A stretch of DNA of 64,000 nucleotides from an uncultured Pelagimonas sp. GTDB lineage: Bacteria; Pseudomonadota; Alphaproteobacteria; Rhodobacterales; Rhodobacteraceae. This document shows positions 46,506 through 56,209 of the stretch, piece by piece. How positions within the stretch are numbered: position 1 is the first letter of the stretch; each line of letters starts with the position of its first letter. The DNA lies in assembly GCF_947498515.1 (NCBI RefSeq), contig NZ_CANMKO010000004.1:186001-250000 (forward strand), given 5' to 3'. The notes under the pieces are model-generated. The model made no database searches and had not been told where the DNA came from. It saw only the letters and a list, made by a program, of their open reading frames with translations. A program made the position numbers and the translations under genes.

Positions 46506-47399
46506 ATGTCTCAGAACATTGCAATCATTGGCCTAGGCTCCATGGGGTTTGGCATGGCCCTGTCGGCGGTGCGCGGTGCACATCGCGTGTGGGGCGACGA
46601 CCTTTCCGCCAAACGCAAGGCCGAGTTTGTGGTCGAAGGCGGCGAAACGTCTCCCCTGTCCGAGGCCGCACCCCAGTTGGACGTAGTGGCCGTTGTTGTT
46701 CTAAACGCCGCGCAAACCGAAGACGTCTTGTTTGGTGACAATGGTATCGCCCCCAAACTGCGCAAAGGTGCGGTGGTCATGGGCTGCGCCACCGTCCCCC
46801 CGGAATTTGCCAAAGACATGGAAGCGCGCTGCACAGCGCTTGGCATACTCTATCTGGACGCGCCGATTTCAGGTGGGGCCGGAAAGGCCGCTCAGGGACG
46901 GCTATCAATCATGGCTTCGGGGCACCCCGACGCCTTTGCCGCCGCCAAACCAGCCTTAGACAGCCTCTCTGAAACCGTGTTCAAATTGGGCGATCACGCT
47001 GGCCCCGGAAGCGCGATGAAAGCCGTCAATCAATTGCTTGCCGGTGTGCATATCGCCGCCATGGCCGAGGCCATGACCTTTGGGATGACCCAAGGCGTTG
47101 CACCCGAGCAGTTCCTTGATGTGATTAGCAAATGTGCAGGCACCAGCTGGATGCTGGAAAACCGGGCACCCCATATTGTTGAGGGTGACTACAGCCCGCG
47201 CAGTCAGGTGGCAATCTGGCCCAAAGACCTTGGGATTGTTCTGGATATTGCCAAATCAACCGGGTTCAATGCGCCCATCACCCAAACGGCGCTGGATCAA
47301 TTCAAAGCCGCCGCTGACATGGGGCTTGCCGCCGAAGATGACGCCGCCGTCGCCAAAACCTATGCCCGCCAAGCCGGGATAACCCTACCGGGAGAGTAA
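46506..47399 (+). CDS. ltnD: L-threonate/tetronate dehydrogenase, 3-hydroxyisobutyrate dehydrogenase family
   Basis: A 297-residue enzyme; ATG 46506 behind ggggga. The N-terminal NAD site is [17 protein letters not shown]. The substrate-binding signature is [23 protein letters not shown], and the catalytic Lys lies in [21 protein letters not shown]. The family includes LtnD and DtnD-like enzymes that oxidise C4 sugar acids at C2. Being first in an operon with otnK, otnC and otnI supports oxidation of L-threonate (or D-erythronate-type acids) to 2-oxo-tetronate. The exact stereochemistry cannot be read from sequence, so the symbol is by context. Confidence 0.85.
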   Translation: MSQNIAIIGLGSMGFGMALSAVRGAHRVWGDDLSAKRKAEFVVEGGETSPLSEAAPQLDVVAVVVLNAAQTEDVLFGDNGIAPKLRKGAVVMGCATVPPEFAKDMEARCTALGILYLDAPISGGAGKAAQGRLSIMASGHPDAFAAAKPALDSLSETVFKLGDHAGPGSAMKAVNQLLAGVHIAAMAEAMTFGMTQGVAPEQFLDVISKCAGTSWMLENRAPHIVEGDYSPRSQVAIWPKDLGIVLDIAKSTGFNAPITQTALDQFKAAADMGLAAEDDAAVAKTYARQAGITLPGE

Positions 47400-47401
47400 C
47401 C

Positions 47402-47779
47402 ATGGCCAAAATTGCCCTTGTTGCACATGACGCCAAGAAAGACCTGATCGTTGAATGGGCGACCCGCCACCGCGAAGCCCTAAGCCAGCACTACATTTAC
47501 GCCACCGGAACCACCGGTGGACGGTTGCAAGTTGATGCGGGATTAACGGTTGAACGCTTGCTAAGTGGCCCATTGGGCGGCGATGCCCAATTGGGGGCGA
47601 TGATCGCCGAAGAACGGCTTGATGCGCTGATCTTCTTTATCGACCCTCTGTCGGCCCTGCCCCATGACGTTGATGTGAAATCACTTTTGCGACTGGCGAT
47701 CTTGTATGACACGCCGCTGGCGATCAACCGCAGTTCCGCCAACGCCGTTCTAGGCGATCTATCTGAGGCTACAAAATGA
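47402..47779 (+). CDS. mgsA: Methylglyoxal synthase within the threonate operon
   Basis: A 125-residue MgsA. The Escherichia coli active-site residues His19, Asp20, Lys23, Asp71, Asp91, His98 and Asp101 (from memory) correspond, with a constant shift of ten, to His9, Asp10, Lys13, Asp61, Asp81, His88 and Asp91 here. It should convert dihydroxyacetone phosphate to methylglyoxal and phosphate. It starts three bases after ltnD, and its stop overlaps the start of otnK (ATGA). The operon's other enzymes produce DHAP, so MgsA may drain it when phosphate is limiting. The N-terminus is shorter than in E. coli by about ten residues and no regulator of it is seen. An MgsA in this operon is unusual to my knowledge. 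Confidence 0.9.
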   Translation: MAKIALVAHDAKKDLIVEWATRHREALSQHYIYATGTTGGRLQVDAGLTVERLLSGPLGGDAQLGAMIAEERLDALIFFIDPLSALPHDVDVKSLLRLAILYDTPLAINRSSANAVLGDLSEATK

Positions 47780-49047
47780 CAACGATCTTTGGGGCCATTG
47801 CCGATGATTTCACCGGGGCAACCGACCTTGCCGGGCTTTTGGCGCGCTCGGGCGTGCGGGTAAGTTTACGCATGGGCGTGCCCGACCAAGAGCCGACCGA
47901 CACAGCCGCTTTCGAAGTCATCGCGCTAAAGTCACGGACCGCGCCGGTGGCTGACGCAGTTGCCGAAACCCGCAAAGCGCTGCGTTGGTTGCAACGCGCC
48001 GGGGCTAAGCGGTTCTTTTGGAAATACTGTTCAACCTTTGACAGCACAGCCGAGGGCAATATCGGCCCAGTGGCCGAGGCTTTGATGGCCGATTTGGGGG
48101 TCGAACAAACCATCTATTGCCCCGCCTTTCCCGAAAACGGCCGGGCGATCTTTATGGGCAATCTGTTTGTTGGCCAACAACCCCTTGCCGAAAGCCCGAT
48201 GAAGGATCACCCGCTCACGCCGATGCGTGACAGTAACCTGATGCGTCTTTTGGACCCGCAGGTGAGCAAACCGGTTGGCCTTGCCGATCGGTTGACCGTT
48301 GCGCGCGGCGCGGCGGCGCTGAAATCGGTGTTGGACACGCACAAGGCCGATGGCGTCGCCCATGTGGTTGTTGACGCAGTGGCCAATTCTGACCTCGAAA
48401 CCATTGCCGAGGCCTGTCGGGATATGGTTTTGATGACCGGGGGCTCGGCGGTGGCGATGCCCCTGCCCGCACTTTATCTGGCCGATGGCACCCTGTCCGC
48501 CGACGCCCCCAAAGCCACGACACCAACCCTCGCCGCGCAAAGCATCGTTTTGTCGGGAAGCTGTTCGTCGATGACCAACAAACAGGTCGCAACCTATCTT
48601 GAAACCGGTGCTCCGGCCTATCGGCTCGACCCTCTGGAACTTGCTGAAAATGGCGCGGCACCTGTTTTGGAATGGCTATCAGACCAAGACCTTGGCCAAG
48701 CGCCCCTTGTCTATGCCACCGCCGATCCCGCATCAGTCAAAGCGGCGCAGGCCAAATTGGGCGTCGCACAGGCCGGTGAGATGATCGAACAGGTTCTCGC
48801 CTCTTGTGCCGTCGCCGCCCGTGATCTCGGTGCGCGTCGCTTCATTGCTGCCGGTGGGGAAACCTCGGGCGCAATCACCAAGGCCTTGGACGTCACCCAG
48901 CTGGATATCGGAGCAGAGATCGCGCCGGGCGTACCGTGGTGCTTTGCCAAATCAGGTGGCCATCAGATCGCGTTGACCTTGAAATCCGGAAACTTTGGCA
49001 ACGAAGGGTTCTTCACCGACGCCCTCAGAAAGCTGGAGATCGCATGA
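47776..49047 (+). CDS. otnK: 3-oxo-tetronate kinase (four-carbon acid sugar kinase family)
   Basis: A 423-residue protein of the DUF1537/OtnK family. Near the N-terminus are [19 protein letters not shown] and [19 protein letters not shown] with [22 protein letters not shown], and near the C-terminus [18 protein letters not shown] and [25 protein letters not shown], which form the nucleotide-binding half. It phosphorylates 3-oxo-tetronate at C4. The start overlaps the mgsA stop and its stop overlaps the otnC start. Confidence 0.9.
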   Translation: MTTIFGAIADDFTGATDLAGLLARSGVRVSLRMGVPDQEPTDTAAFEVIALKSRTAPVADAVAETRKALRWLQRAGAKRFFWKYCSTFDSTAEGNIGPVAEALMADLGVEQTIYCPAFPENGRAIFMGNLFVGQQPLAESPMKDHPLTPMRDSNLMRLLDPQVSKPVGLADRLTVARGAAALKSVLDTHKADGVAHVVVDAVANSDLETIAEACRDMVLMTGGSAVAMPLPALYLADGTLSADAPKATTPTLAAQSIVLSGSCSSMTNKQVATYLETGAPAYRLDPLELAENGAAPVLEWLSDQDLGQAPLVYATADPASVKAAQAKLGVAQAGEMIEQVLASCAVAARDLGARRFIAAGGETSGAITKALDVTQLDIGAEIAPGVPWCFAKSGGHQIALTLKSGNFGNEGFFTDALRKLEIA

Positions 49048-49694
49048 GTTCCGAAGCCCATCTGCGCGAACAAATCTGCCTCTTGGCCAAGTCGATGTTT
49101 GATCGCGGCCTGACCGGCGGATCAACTGGCAATATCTCCGCTCGTACCGAAGATGGTGGGCTCTTGGTAAGCCCAACCGGGACAAGCTTTGGCCGCCTTG
49201 ATCCCGGTCGGCTGAGCCGATTTGACGCCACCGGGCGGCACATCGACGGGGACAAACCAACCAAGGAAATGCCGCTTCATTCGGCGTTTTATGACACACG
49301 AAGCACCGCCGGGGCGGTGGTGCATTTGCATTCCTGCCATTCGGTTGCATTGTCGATGATGCCCGATGTTGATCCCGACAATTTCCTACCGCCCCTAACT
49401 CCCTATGGCATCATGAAGCTTGGCAAAGTGCAGCTTTTACCGTTTTTCATGCCCGGTGACCCGGCAATGGGCGACGCTGTGCGCGGCTTGGCCGGCAAAC
49501 GCAGTGCGGTCATGTTGGCCAATCATGGGCCTGTCGTCGCTGGCAAAGATATCGAAGCCGCCTGCAATGCCATCGAAGAATTGGAAGACACCGCGCGTCT
49601 AGCGATGATGACACGCGGCATGAACCCGCGCGGCTTGACGCCGGAACACGTCCAAAACCTTGTGACCAAATTCGATGTGGAGTGGGACGTATGA
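49044..49694 (+). CDS. otnC: 3-oxo-tetronate 4-phosphate decarboxylase, class II aldolase family
   Basis: A 216-residue enzyme; ATG 49044 overlaps the otnK stop (ATGA), which decides the start over a longer upstream frame. The class II aldolase features are present: GLTGGSTGNISARTEDGGLLVSPTG, the metal ligands in VVHLHSCHSVALS (His-x-His) and ANHGPVVAGKDIEAACNAIEELEDTA (third His). It decarboxylates 3-oxo-tetronate 4-phosphate to DHAP and CO2. Confidence 0.9.
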   Translation: MSSEAHLREQICLLAKSMFDRGLTGGSTGNISARTEDGGLLVSPTGTSFGRLDPGRLSRFDATGRHIDGDKPTKEMPLHSAFYDTRSTAGAVVHLHSCHSVALSMMPDVDPDNFLPPLTPYGIMKLGKVQLLPFFMPGDPAMGDAVRGLAGKRSAVMLANHGPVVAGKDIEAACNAIEELEDTARLAMMTRGMNPRGLTPEHVQNLVTKFDVEWDV

Positions 49695-50458
49695 AATTTT
49701 CCGCCAACCTCGGTTTTCTGTGGGCTGACCGCCCGCTCCCGGATGCCATTCGCGCGGCGCATGCCGCCGGATTTGACGCGGTGGAATGCCATTGGCCCTA
49801 TGACACCTCGCCCCAAGATATCAAAGCCGCGCTGGATGAAACCGGTATTCCGATGCTCGGGCTCAACACCTCACGCGGTGATCTGAGTGCGGGTGAAAAT
49901 GGCCTGTCCGCCCTTCCAGGACGCGAAGAAGACGCCCGCGCCGCGATTGATCAGGCCATCCGTTTTGCCGCCGCCATTGGTGCGCAAAACATCCACGTCA
50001 TGGCCGGATTTGCCAGCGGTGCCGAGGCGCATCGCACCTTTGTTACCAACCTGCGCTATGCCTGTGCGCAGGCGGCGCAACTTGGGCTAACCATTCTGAT
50101 TGAACCGTTGAACCGCCATGATGCGCCGGGCTATTTCCTTACCACCACCGACCAAGCCCGTGGGTTGATCGAAGAAATCGCTGCGCTGAACCTCAAGCTG
50201 ATGTTTGACTGCTATCATGTGCAATTGATGGAAGGTGACCTGAGCCATCGCCTCCCGGATTTAATGCCGATCATTGGCCATATTCAATTTGCATCTGTGC
50301 CGGATCGTGGCCCGCCGGATCGTGGTGAGTTGAACTACAAACATGTATTTCGTGTCATCCAAGACCTCGGCTATGACAAGCCGCTTGGTGCAGAATACAA
50401 ACAGCCGGGCAATGCCGATTGGGCCTTGGGATGGCTGCATGATGCCCGCGAGATGTAG
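49691..50458 (+). CDS. otnI: 2-oxo-tetronate isomerase, hydroxypyruvate isomerase family
   Basis: A 255-residue TIM-barrel of the Hyi/OtnI group; ATG 49691 overlaps the otnC stop. Motifs include KFSANLGFLWADRPLPDAI, LTILIEPLNRHDAPGYFLTTTDQA (metal-binding Glu), LKLMFDCYHVQLMEGDL (Asp, His) and IGHIQFASVPDRGPPDRGELNY, with Glu in GAEYKQPG. It interconverts 2-oxo- and 3-oxo-tetronate, ahead of the kinase. Last gene of the operon, converging on the glycerate kinase gene with a 3-base gap. Confidence 0.9.
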   Translation: MKFSANLGFLWADRPLPDAIRAAHAAGFDAVECHWPYDTSPQDIKAALDETGIPMLGLNTSRGDLSAGENGLSALPGREEDARAAIDQAIRFAAAIGAQNIHVMAGFASGAEAHRTFVTNLRYACAQAAQLGLTILIEPLNRHDAPGYFLTTTDQARGLIEEIAALNLKLMFDCYHVQLMEGDLSHRLPDLMPIIGHIQFASVPDRGPPDRGELNYKHVFRVIQDLGYDKPLGAEYKQPGNADWALGWLHDAREM

Positions 50459-50461
50459 GCG

Positions 50462-51697
50462 CTAAAGCACTAATATTGCCCGAAAATCATTGACGTTGGT
50501 CAGCGTTGGGCCGGTCACGACCTGATCCTTGATCGCGGCAAAGAAACTGTGCGCGTCATTGTCGGCAAGCGCCTTGGACGGGTCCACACCTGCCTCTTTG
50601 GCCTTGGCCAAGGTGTCCGGTGTAACAACGGCCCCGGCCACCTCGGCGGCACCGTCAACACCGTCCGTGTCACAGGCCAGCGCATAAATCCCCTCGGCCC
50701 CCTGCAACGCTATGGCCAGCGCCAAACAATATTCAGCGTTTGGCCCGCCGACCCCATCGCCGCGCCGGGTCACCGTCAATTCGCCCCCTGATAAAAGCAA
50801 GATCGGCCCCTGCCCCTTGAGCGACAAAGCCAAGGCCGCCTGTTCAGCTGCCAAATCCCGCGCCTCCCCCTCAAGCGCATCCCCCAGCATCCGGACCTCG
50901 CATTCCGCCAATTCCGCCGCAGCGGCAAGCGATTGCGAGGGCGCAGCGTATAGATGGTTGGTGACATGGCTTAGCCGAGGATCATCGGTTGGGATGACCG
51001 ACGATCCGGCCTTTAATGCCTGTGTCACGCTAATTGGAACATCAATGTTCCATTGCTTCAAAATCGCCAATGCCTCGTCCGGGTTGCTGTTTTCAGCCAC
51101 CGTTGGGCCAGAGCCGATAAAGGCCGGATCATCCCCCGGCACGTCGGAAATCATCAGCGCCAACATCTTGGCCGGGGCCGCCGCCGCCGCCAATTGCCCA
51201 CCTTTGACGCGGCTTAGGTGTTTGCGCACCGTGTTCATCCGATCAATCGGCGCGCCAGAGGCCAAAAGCCCGGCATTCACCGCCTGTTTTTCCGCCAAAG
51301 ACACTCCGTCAATTGGCGCGGTCAACAAGGCCGACGCGCCACCAGAAATCAGCGCCAGAACGACAACATCCTCATCAAGCGTCTCCAAAAGCTCAAGCAT
51401 ACGGGCGGTCGCACGCTCGCCGGCGGCATCGGGAACGGGGTGCGCGGCCTCGACGATTTCAATCCCCTGACAGGGGCGCGCATATCCGTAACGGGTGATG
51501 ACCAACCCCTCGCACGGGCCCCATTCGGCCTCGACCGCTTCGGCCATGCGCGCGCTGGCTTTGCCCGCCCCAATCACCACGACGCGACCCGCCGGTTTTG
51601 GCGGCAGGTACTTGGCCAACGACTGCATCGGGTCGGCGACCTCAACAGCCTTGTCAAACAGGTTGCGCAAATGGGGAACGGGGTCACTGATCGGCAT
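50462..51697 (-). CDS. Glycerate 2-kinase (MOFRL family, TtuD/GarK type)
   Basis: A 411-residue protein; ATG 51697 with TCAGGAGGAG upstream is preferred over a frame to 51733. The N-terminal domain has PAGRVVVIGAGKASARMAEAVEAEWG and ALISGGASALLTAPIDG with LSRVKGGQLAAAAAPAK. The C-terminal MOFRL domain has ILLLSGGELTVTRRGDGVGGPNAEYCLALA and DTDGVDG. The family includes glycerate 2-kinase; older annotations call it hydroxypyruvate reductase. It converges with the threonate operon and may share substrates such as glycerate or tartronate from C4/C2 acid metabolism, which is inference. Confidence 0.88.
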   Translation of the reverse strand: MPISDPVPHLRNLFDKAVEVADPMQSLAKYLPPKPAGRVVVIGAGKASARMAEAVEAEWGPCEGLVITRYGYARPCQGIEIVEAAHPVPDAAGERATARMLELLETLDEDVVVLALISGGASALLTAPIDGVSLAEKQAVNAGLLASGAPIDRMNTVRKHLSRVKGGQLAAAAAPAKMLALMISDVPGDDPAFIGSGPTVAENSNPDEALAILKQWNIDVPISVTQALKAGSSVIPTDDPRLSHVTNHLYAAPSQSLAAAAELAECEVRMLGDALEGEARDLAAEQAALALSLKGQGPILLLSGGELTVTRRGDGVGGPNAEYCLALAIALQGAEGIYALACDTDGVDGAAEVAGAVVTPDTLAKAKEAGVDPSKALADNDAHSFFAAIKDQVVTGPTLTNVNDFRAILVL

Positions 51698-51754
51698 GGG
51701 GTTTGTCTCCTCCTGACATCTGGTCAGAGACATATCCCAGCCATTTGGTTAGCG

Positions 51755-53563
51755 CTAGCGCTCAGAGGGGGCCGCCTTGATCAAGATGATAGACCCAATC
51801 ACCGCGGCCAAGGCCGAGGCGATCAAAATCGCCAATTTCACGGATTCCAATTGCGCCCCTTCAAAGGCTGCGGAGCCAATAAAGATCGACATGGTAAAAC
51901 CAACACCGGCCAAAAACCCAGCTCCAATAAGCTGTGACCAACTGATTTCCGAAGACATATGCGCAATACCCAGTTTCACCGCCACAAACACGATTAGGAA
52001 AATTCCCAAAGGTTTGCCAATCACAAGGCCTAGGATCACCCCAAGGGATTCCGGCGCGGTTGCTGAAAAGCTTGAGCCAAAGATCAAAATCCCGGTGTTG
52101 AAAAAGGCAAACAGCGGCAGGATCATAAAGTTCGACCAATGCTCCAAAGCGTTTTGCAAATGGAATCCGGGATCGCGAAGCCGATCTATCGCCTCTTGCA
52201 ACCGGTTCAGCGCCCCGTGACTAATCTGATTTTCCTGACCGGTCATGCGGCTTTGGAAAATCATCGCCGTTTGAGCGGCGATGCCGTCAATATTAGCCGA
52301 CCTGCGCGACGGAATAGCCGCCGCCGTCAACACGCCAGCCAACGTGGCGTGGAGCCCGCTTTCGTGGATGAAGTACCAGAGCAATACCATGAGGAACAAA
52401 TACGGGATGCGCGAATAAACCCGGCCGCGATTGAGCAAGAGCATGATCGCAAAGACAATCGTAGCCGCGGCGAACATGTGCGTATCAAAGCCATGACCGT
52501 AAAAGACCGCGATCACCAAGATCGCACCAAGGTCATCAGCAATCGCAAGGGCCGAGATAAACACCTTGAGCGATGTCGGCACCCGATCCCCCAAAAGCGC
52601 CATAATTCCAAGGGTAAAGGCGATATCAGTCGCCATTGGAATGCCCCACCCTTTTTCGGTGGGAAGTCCCCAGTTGATCGCCAGATAGATACCCGCGGGC
52701 ACCACCATTCCGCCAATTGCCCCCATGATCGGCAAGGCGGCGCGCTGCATATCCGAGAGCTCGCCATCGACCATCTCGCGTTTGATCTCGATCCCGACAA
52801 GCAAAAAGAATAGCGACATCAACCCGTCATTGATCCACGCCTCAAGCGAGAGATCAAAAGACCAGCCCCCCGCTTTGATGCCGATGATGGTTTCGCGCAG
52901 GTGTTCATAGGCTTCGTGCCACCCGATATTGGCAATGAACAAGGCGCAAAGCGTCGCCAAAACCAACACAAAACCCGCCGAAGCCGCCCAATGGAAGAAA
53001 TCCGTACTGGCCAATGAAATGCGCACGCCGATGGGTTTTTCCACCGCTTCGACCAAGGATAGCTCATCCCAAGCACCCAGATATTCGCGCCCGTCGATAA
53101 AGAGGGTCGGCGTTTCAGTGACCCCCAAATCCTCGGCGGTTTCGCGGTCTTCCTGAAGCTGCGCATCGGTAGCCTGCGAAAACAGATCATCCTCAAACTG
53201 TTCAATATCGAGCTCAAGCTCGCGTGCCAGAGCAACAACATGCTCATGATAGATCGGCGTTTCGAGTTCAAACAACGGTCCGTTCATATCGGTCAAACGG
53301 CCCTGACGGTGCGCCGATATCCCGGCGCGCGCCGCAAGTTCCGCCCCCGATGTCGCGTCCTGACTTGGCAGGAAACGAATTGCCAACGTGGCCTTGCCGC
53401 GACCAAAGCGTTCGACGGTCCGCCGCATGACATCGCGGATACGGCCAGAGAGCGGATCGGTAAAATCCACGTACCAAACCAGCTCGGCCCGACCATCGTT
53501 TTCTACATCACCAAGGAAAAGGTCTCGGTCTTGGTTCGGGTATGAGGCCGGGCGGTCTGTCAT
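51755..53563 (-). CDS. nhaA: Na+/H+ antiporter NhaA with N-terminal thioredoxin-like (DsbA) domain
   Basis: A 602-residue fusion. Residues about 1-175 look like a DsbA/thioredoxin-fold domain (RAELVWYVDFTDPLSGRIRDVMRR, then LGVTETPTLFIDGREYLGAWDE with the cis-Pro loop TPTLFIDG). The CxxC of the active form is missing (the expected site is DFTDPLSGR), so it is not an oxidoreductase. From about 190 the NhaA core starts: GLMSLFFLLVGIEIKREMVDGEL, PMATDIAFTLGIMALLGDR, ISALAIADDLGAILVIAVFYG with the DD pair that binds Na+/H+. It exchanges cytoplasmic Na+ for protons. Homologues usually carry the thioredoxin domain at one end or not at all; its role is unknown. Confidence 0.9.
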   Translation of the reverse strand: MTDRPASYPNQDRDLFLGDVENDGRAELVWYVDFTDPLSGRIRDVMRRTVERFGRGKATLAIRFLPSQDATSGAELAARAGISAHRQGRLTDMNGPLFELETPIYHEHVVALARELELDIEQFEDDLFSQATDAQLQEDRETAEDLGVTETPTLFIDGREYLGAWDELSLVEAVEKPIGVRISLASTDFFHWAASAGFVLVLATLCALFIANIGWHEAYEHLRETIIGIKAGGWSFDLSLEAWINDGLMSLFFLLVGIEIKREMVDGELSDMQRAALPIMGAIGGMVVPAGIYLAINWGLPTEKGWGIPMATDIAFTLGIMALLGDRVPTSLKVFISALAIADDLGAILVIAVFYGHGFDTHMFAAATIVFAIMLLLNRGRVYSRIPYLFLMVLLWYFIHESGLHATLAGVLTAAAIPSRRSANIDGIAAQTAMIFQSRMTGQENQISHGALNRLQEAIDRLRDPGFHLQNALEHWSNFMILPLFAFFNTGILIFGSSFSATAPESLGVILGLVIGKPLGIFLIVFVAVKLGIAHMSSEISWSQLIGAGFLAGVGFTMSIFIGSAAFEGAQLESVKLAILIASALAAVIGSIILIKAAPSER

Positions 53564-53653
53564 GTTGGTTCCTGAAATTCCGCAAAAGGGTCAAAAGTCT
53601 TATACCCTTTGTGTCCGCAGGAACCAGTGGTTCAATCCCGGAACGGCAAATAC

Positions 53654-53679
53654 GGGGGCCAAGCCGTGGCCAGGCCCCC
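53654..53679. terminator. GC-rich hairpin between convergent/tandem genes
   Basis: gggggcc (53654-53660) and ggccccc (53673-53679) form a strong stem with a 12-nt loop, followed by tttt on the plus strand. It sits between the PhzF stop and the NhaA start (both minus). On the minus strand it likely stops the PhzF group. Confidence 0.6.
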
Positions 53680-53690
53680 TTTTGCCCCTG

Positions 53691-54527
53691 TCAGAGCTCT
53701 CGGACATCACCCGAGACGTAAACCGGCGAACCGAGTTCTGGCGGAATTTCAACAAGAAGCCGCGACGGGGCCCCCATATCAACGCCTTGTAAAATCTCGA
53801 TTTGACCTAGATGCGGCCAACTCAAGTCACGCAAATACCCAGCCAAGGCCGCAGCCGCCGCCCCAGTTGCGGGGTCTTCCAACACCCCACCAATCGCAAA
53901 GGCATTGCGGCTGTGGAACTGTTGCGGTGTTTGCGCATGGACAAGGTTGATGGTGGTCAATCCATGCGCCTTCATAAAGGCCGCCCCATCATCCAGATCA
54001 TATTCCATCGCTGCCAAGGCCCCGCGTTCCGACAAGCCAAGGATAAGATGGTCATTCCCGGCATTGGCAATTGCGGGCGGCAAAGCAAGGTCCAGATCGC
54101 GGTGATCCATCCCAAACAAAGCCAAGGCGCTGGCCAACATCTCGGCCTTGGCCGGGCGGCTTGTTGTCGAGGGCGATTTGAGCGCGACACTCAAACCTTT
54201 GTCCGTTGTTTCACCGGAAACCTCAATGGCCCCGTCATTCAACATAAGGGGAAAACGCCCATCCCCATGCGCCCGCGTCAAAGCCGCCCCAAGGGCAATC
54301 GTGGCATGACCGCAAAAGGCCACCTCAACTTCGGGTGCAAAATACCGCACGCGCCAGCCTTCCCCCACCGGGGCCGCAAACACAGTTTCCGAATAGCCCA
54401 CATCGCGGGCAATACGTTGCATATCATCCGCCGTTGGCATGTGTTCGGCCACGACGACCCCCGCCGGATTGCCACCTTCTTCACCCTCGCTAAATGCCGC
54501 GAACCGTTGAACCGTGATCGTTTCCAT
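53691..54527 (-). CDS. PhzF-family isomerase
   Basis: A 278-residue protein from ATG 54527 (METITVQRFAAFSEGEEGGNPAGVV) with GGAGAATGAG before it. PhzF fold signatures are GGNPAGVVVAEHM, DVGYSETVFAAP with a catalytic Glu in the SETVF segment, FAPEVEVAFCGHATIALGAAL, and late EDPATGAAAAALAGYL. Enzymes of this family isomerise or epimerise small acids; the substrate is unknown. It sits last in a run (hydrolase, PNPOx-like, NTF2-like) of minus-strand genes under the TetR box group. Confidence 0.88.
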   Translation of the reverse strand: METITVQRFAAFSEGEEGGNPAGVVVAEHMPTADDMQRIARDVGYSETVFAAPVGEGWRVRYFAPEVEVAFCGHATIALGAALTRAHGDGRFPLMLNDGAIEVSGETTDKGLSVALKSPSTTSRPAKAEMLASALALFGMDHRDLDLALPPAIANAGNDHLILGLSERGALAAMEYDLDDGAAFMKAHGLTTINLVHAQTPQQFHSRNAFAIGGVLEDPATGAAAAALAGYLRDLSWPHLGQIEILQGVDMGAPSRLLVEIPPELGSPVYVSGDVREL

Positions 54528-54590
54528 AGTCTCATTCTCCCATCTCGGGTCGATTTGGCGCAGCCGAGCAATCAGCCGCGCCACGCTGAA

Positions 54591-55553
54591 TCAACGTGTT
54601 GTTCTGTCCAAAAACTCGAGCATTTCCCTGGCAATCACGTCGCCATATTCCTCAAGCGCGAAATGTCCGGTGTCGAGCAAATGGAACTCCACATCCTGCA
54701 AATCCTGCTTGTAGGGATGCGCGCCCTCGGCCGGGAAAATCATATCGTTTTGCCCCCAAACGATCAACGCAGGCGGCTGGTGTTCCCGAAACAAGGCCTG
54801 CCATTTTGGGTATTCGCCAACATTGCTGCCGTAGTCATAAAACATCTCAAGCTGCACCTCCTGGTTGCCCGGACGATCCAGAAGGTACTGCACATGCCAA
54901 TAGTTATCCGGGTTCACGCTCGAAACATCGCCAACCCCATGAGTGAATTGCCATTTGGTGGCATCAAGCGTCAAAAACCCGCGCAAAGCATCGCCGTTTT
55001 CCGGGGATTTTTCCGCCCAATAGGCTTTGATCGGGTCCCAAAACTCGCGCAGCCCTTCGTCATAGGCATTGCCGTTTTGGATCACAAAGGCGCTGACCCG
55101 GTCGGGGTTTTGGGCGAACATCCGGTAGCCAATCGGCGCGCCGTAGTCCATCAAATAGACCGCGTAATCACCGACGTTTTTGCGATCCAACAGCTCGATC
55201 ATGATCTCGGCGGTATTGGCAAAACTATACTCATAGCTGTCTGCATCCGGCATATCCGAGGCCCCAAACCCCGGATAGTCAGGGGCGATAACATGATAGC
55301 GCTCGGCCAATTCCGGGATCAATTCGCGAAACATATGCGACGAGGTCGGGAACCCGTGTAGCAAAAGAACGGTTGGGTTATTCGGGTCCCCCGCCTCGCG
55401 GTACGCGATGTTCATACCGTCGATTTCCATCGTGGTCATATGAACCGCAAAAGGGCTTTCGGCGGCGCGGGCCTGACCCGGCATGGTGATTGGCAACAAA
55501 AGGCTGCCGGCCAATAGGGCGGCGGCCGTGGAATGGAGAATTTCAAGTTTCAT
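54591..55553 (-). CDS. Secreted or periplasmic alpha/beta hydrolase, epoxide hydrolase/haloalkane dehalogenase-like
   Basis: A 320-residue protein; ATG 55553 follows AAAAAGGAG. A signal peptide is present ([29 protein letters not shown]). The fold motifs are [23 protein letters not shown] (oxyanion loop), [18 protein letters not shown], a nucleophile Asp in [15 protein letters not shown] (Asp rather than Ser, as in dehalogenases and epoxide hydrolases), and catalytic His in [12 protein letters not shown]. Its substrate is probably an epoxide or related xenobiotic, but this is not certain. It lies in the TetR-controlled set. Confidence 0.85.
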   Translation of the reverse strand: MKLEILHSTAAALLAGSLLLPITMPGQARAAESPFAVHMTTMEIDGMNIAYREAGDPNNPTVLLLHGFPTSSHMFRELIPELAERYHVIAPDYPGFGASDMPDADSYEYSFANTAEIMIELLDRKNVGDYAVYLMDYGAPIGYRMFAQNPDRVSAFVIQNGNAYDEGLREFWDPIKAYWAEKSPENGDALRGFLTLDATKWQFTHGVGDVSSVNPDNYWHVQYLLDRPGNQEVQLEMFYDYGSNVGEYPKWQALFREHQPPALIVWGQNDMIFPAEGAHPYKQDLQDVEFHLLDTGHFALEEYGDVIAREMLEFLDRTTR

Positions 55554-55581
55554 GGCAGTACTCCTTTTTGAAAAATGATCG

Positions 55582-56199
55582 TCAGGTGGTTTCAGACGCC
55601 TTGCGCAATGCCCGAATTTCGGCCTGCAAAGCGGCATTGGTTTCGCGCAGGGCTGTGATTTCGTTGCCCGCCTCCTGCACTGTTAATCGTTGTGGAATGT
55701 GGCGCGGACAGTTCCAGTCAAAGGCCTCGACCTTGATGGTCACAATGCGTTCCGCTGAGACACCACGGAGCAAGGGAGACAAGGCCTCCTGCGCACCGTT
55801 GCTCACGTCTTTTAGCTCGACCCGACCCCAGATTTTGAGGCGGCGGGCATTTGGGTAATCCATCAAAATCAGAGAGATACGATCGTTTTGACGGAGGTTC
55901 CCGGTGCTAAGGTACTGACGGTTCCCTCGCAAATCCGCATAGGCGATTGTGGTCTCATCCACCGCCTTTACGAACCCGGGCGCACCGCCACGAAACTGCA
56001 CATAGGGCCAGCCGGTTTCCGACACCGTGGCTTGGTAAAACCCGTCGCGCGCTTCGATGAAACTGCGTTCCTCGGGGCCAAGGGTGTCGCCGCCGTTGCG
56101 GTCTGCGTCTAGGAAACGGGCGTATTGGCCCGCGCCGTTGCGCTGTTGTTCCGCCAAAACCGTTGGCGTGAAGGCAATGGATGCAAATGCATAGGGCAT
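55582..56199 (-). CDS. Pyridoxamine 5'-phosphate oxidase-like flavin-binding protein
   Basis: A 205-residue protein. ATG 56199 has AGGAGA in front; a longer frame to 56439 is not used. The sequence contains [20 protein letters not shown], then [43 protein letters not shown], the FMN-binding split barrel pattern of this family, and a short C-terminal coiled coil ([18 protein letters not shown]). Enzymes of this type act as flavin- or F420-like oxidoreductases of unknown substrate. Member of the minus-strand set controlled by the TetR regulator. Confidence 0.85.
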   Translation of the reverse strand: MPYAFASIAFTPTVLAEQQRNGAGQYARFLDADRNGGDTLGPEERSFIEARDGFYQATVSETGWPYVQFRGGAPGFVKAVDETTIAYADLRGNRQYLSTGNLRQNDRISLILMDYPNARRLKIWGRVELKDVSNGAQEALSPLLRGVSAERIVTIKVEAFDWNCPRHIPQRLTVQEAGNEITALRETNAALQAEIRALRKASETT

Positions 56200-56209
56200 G
56201 GTGGTCTCC

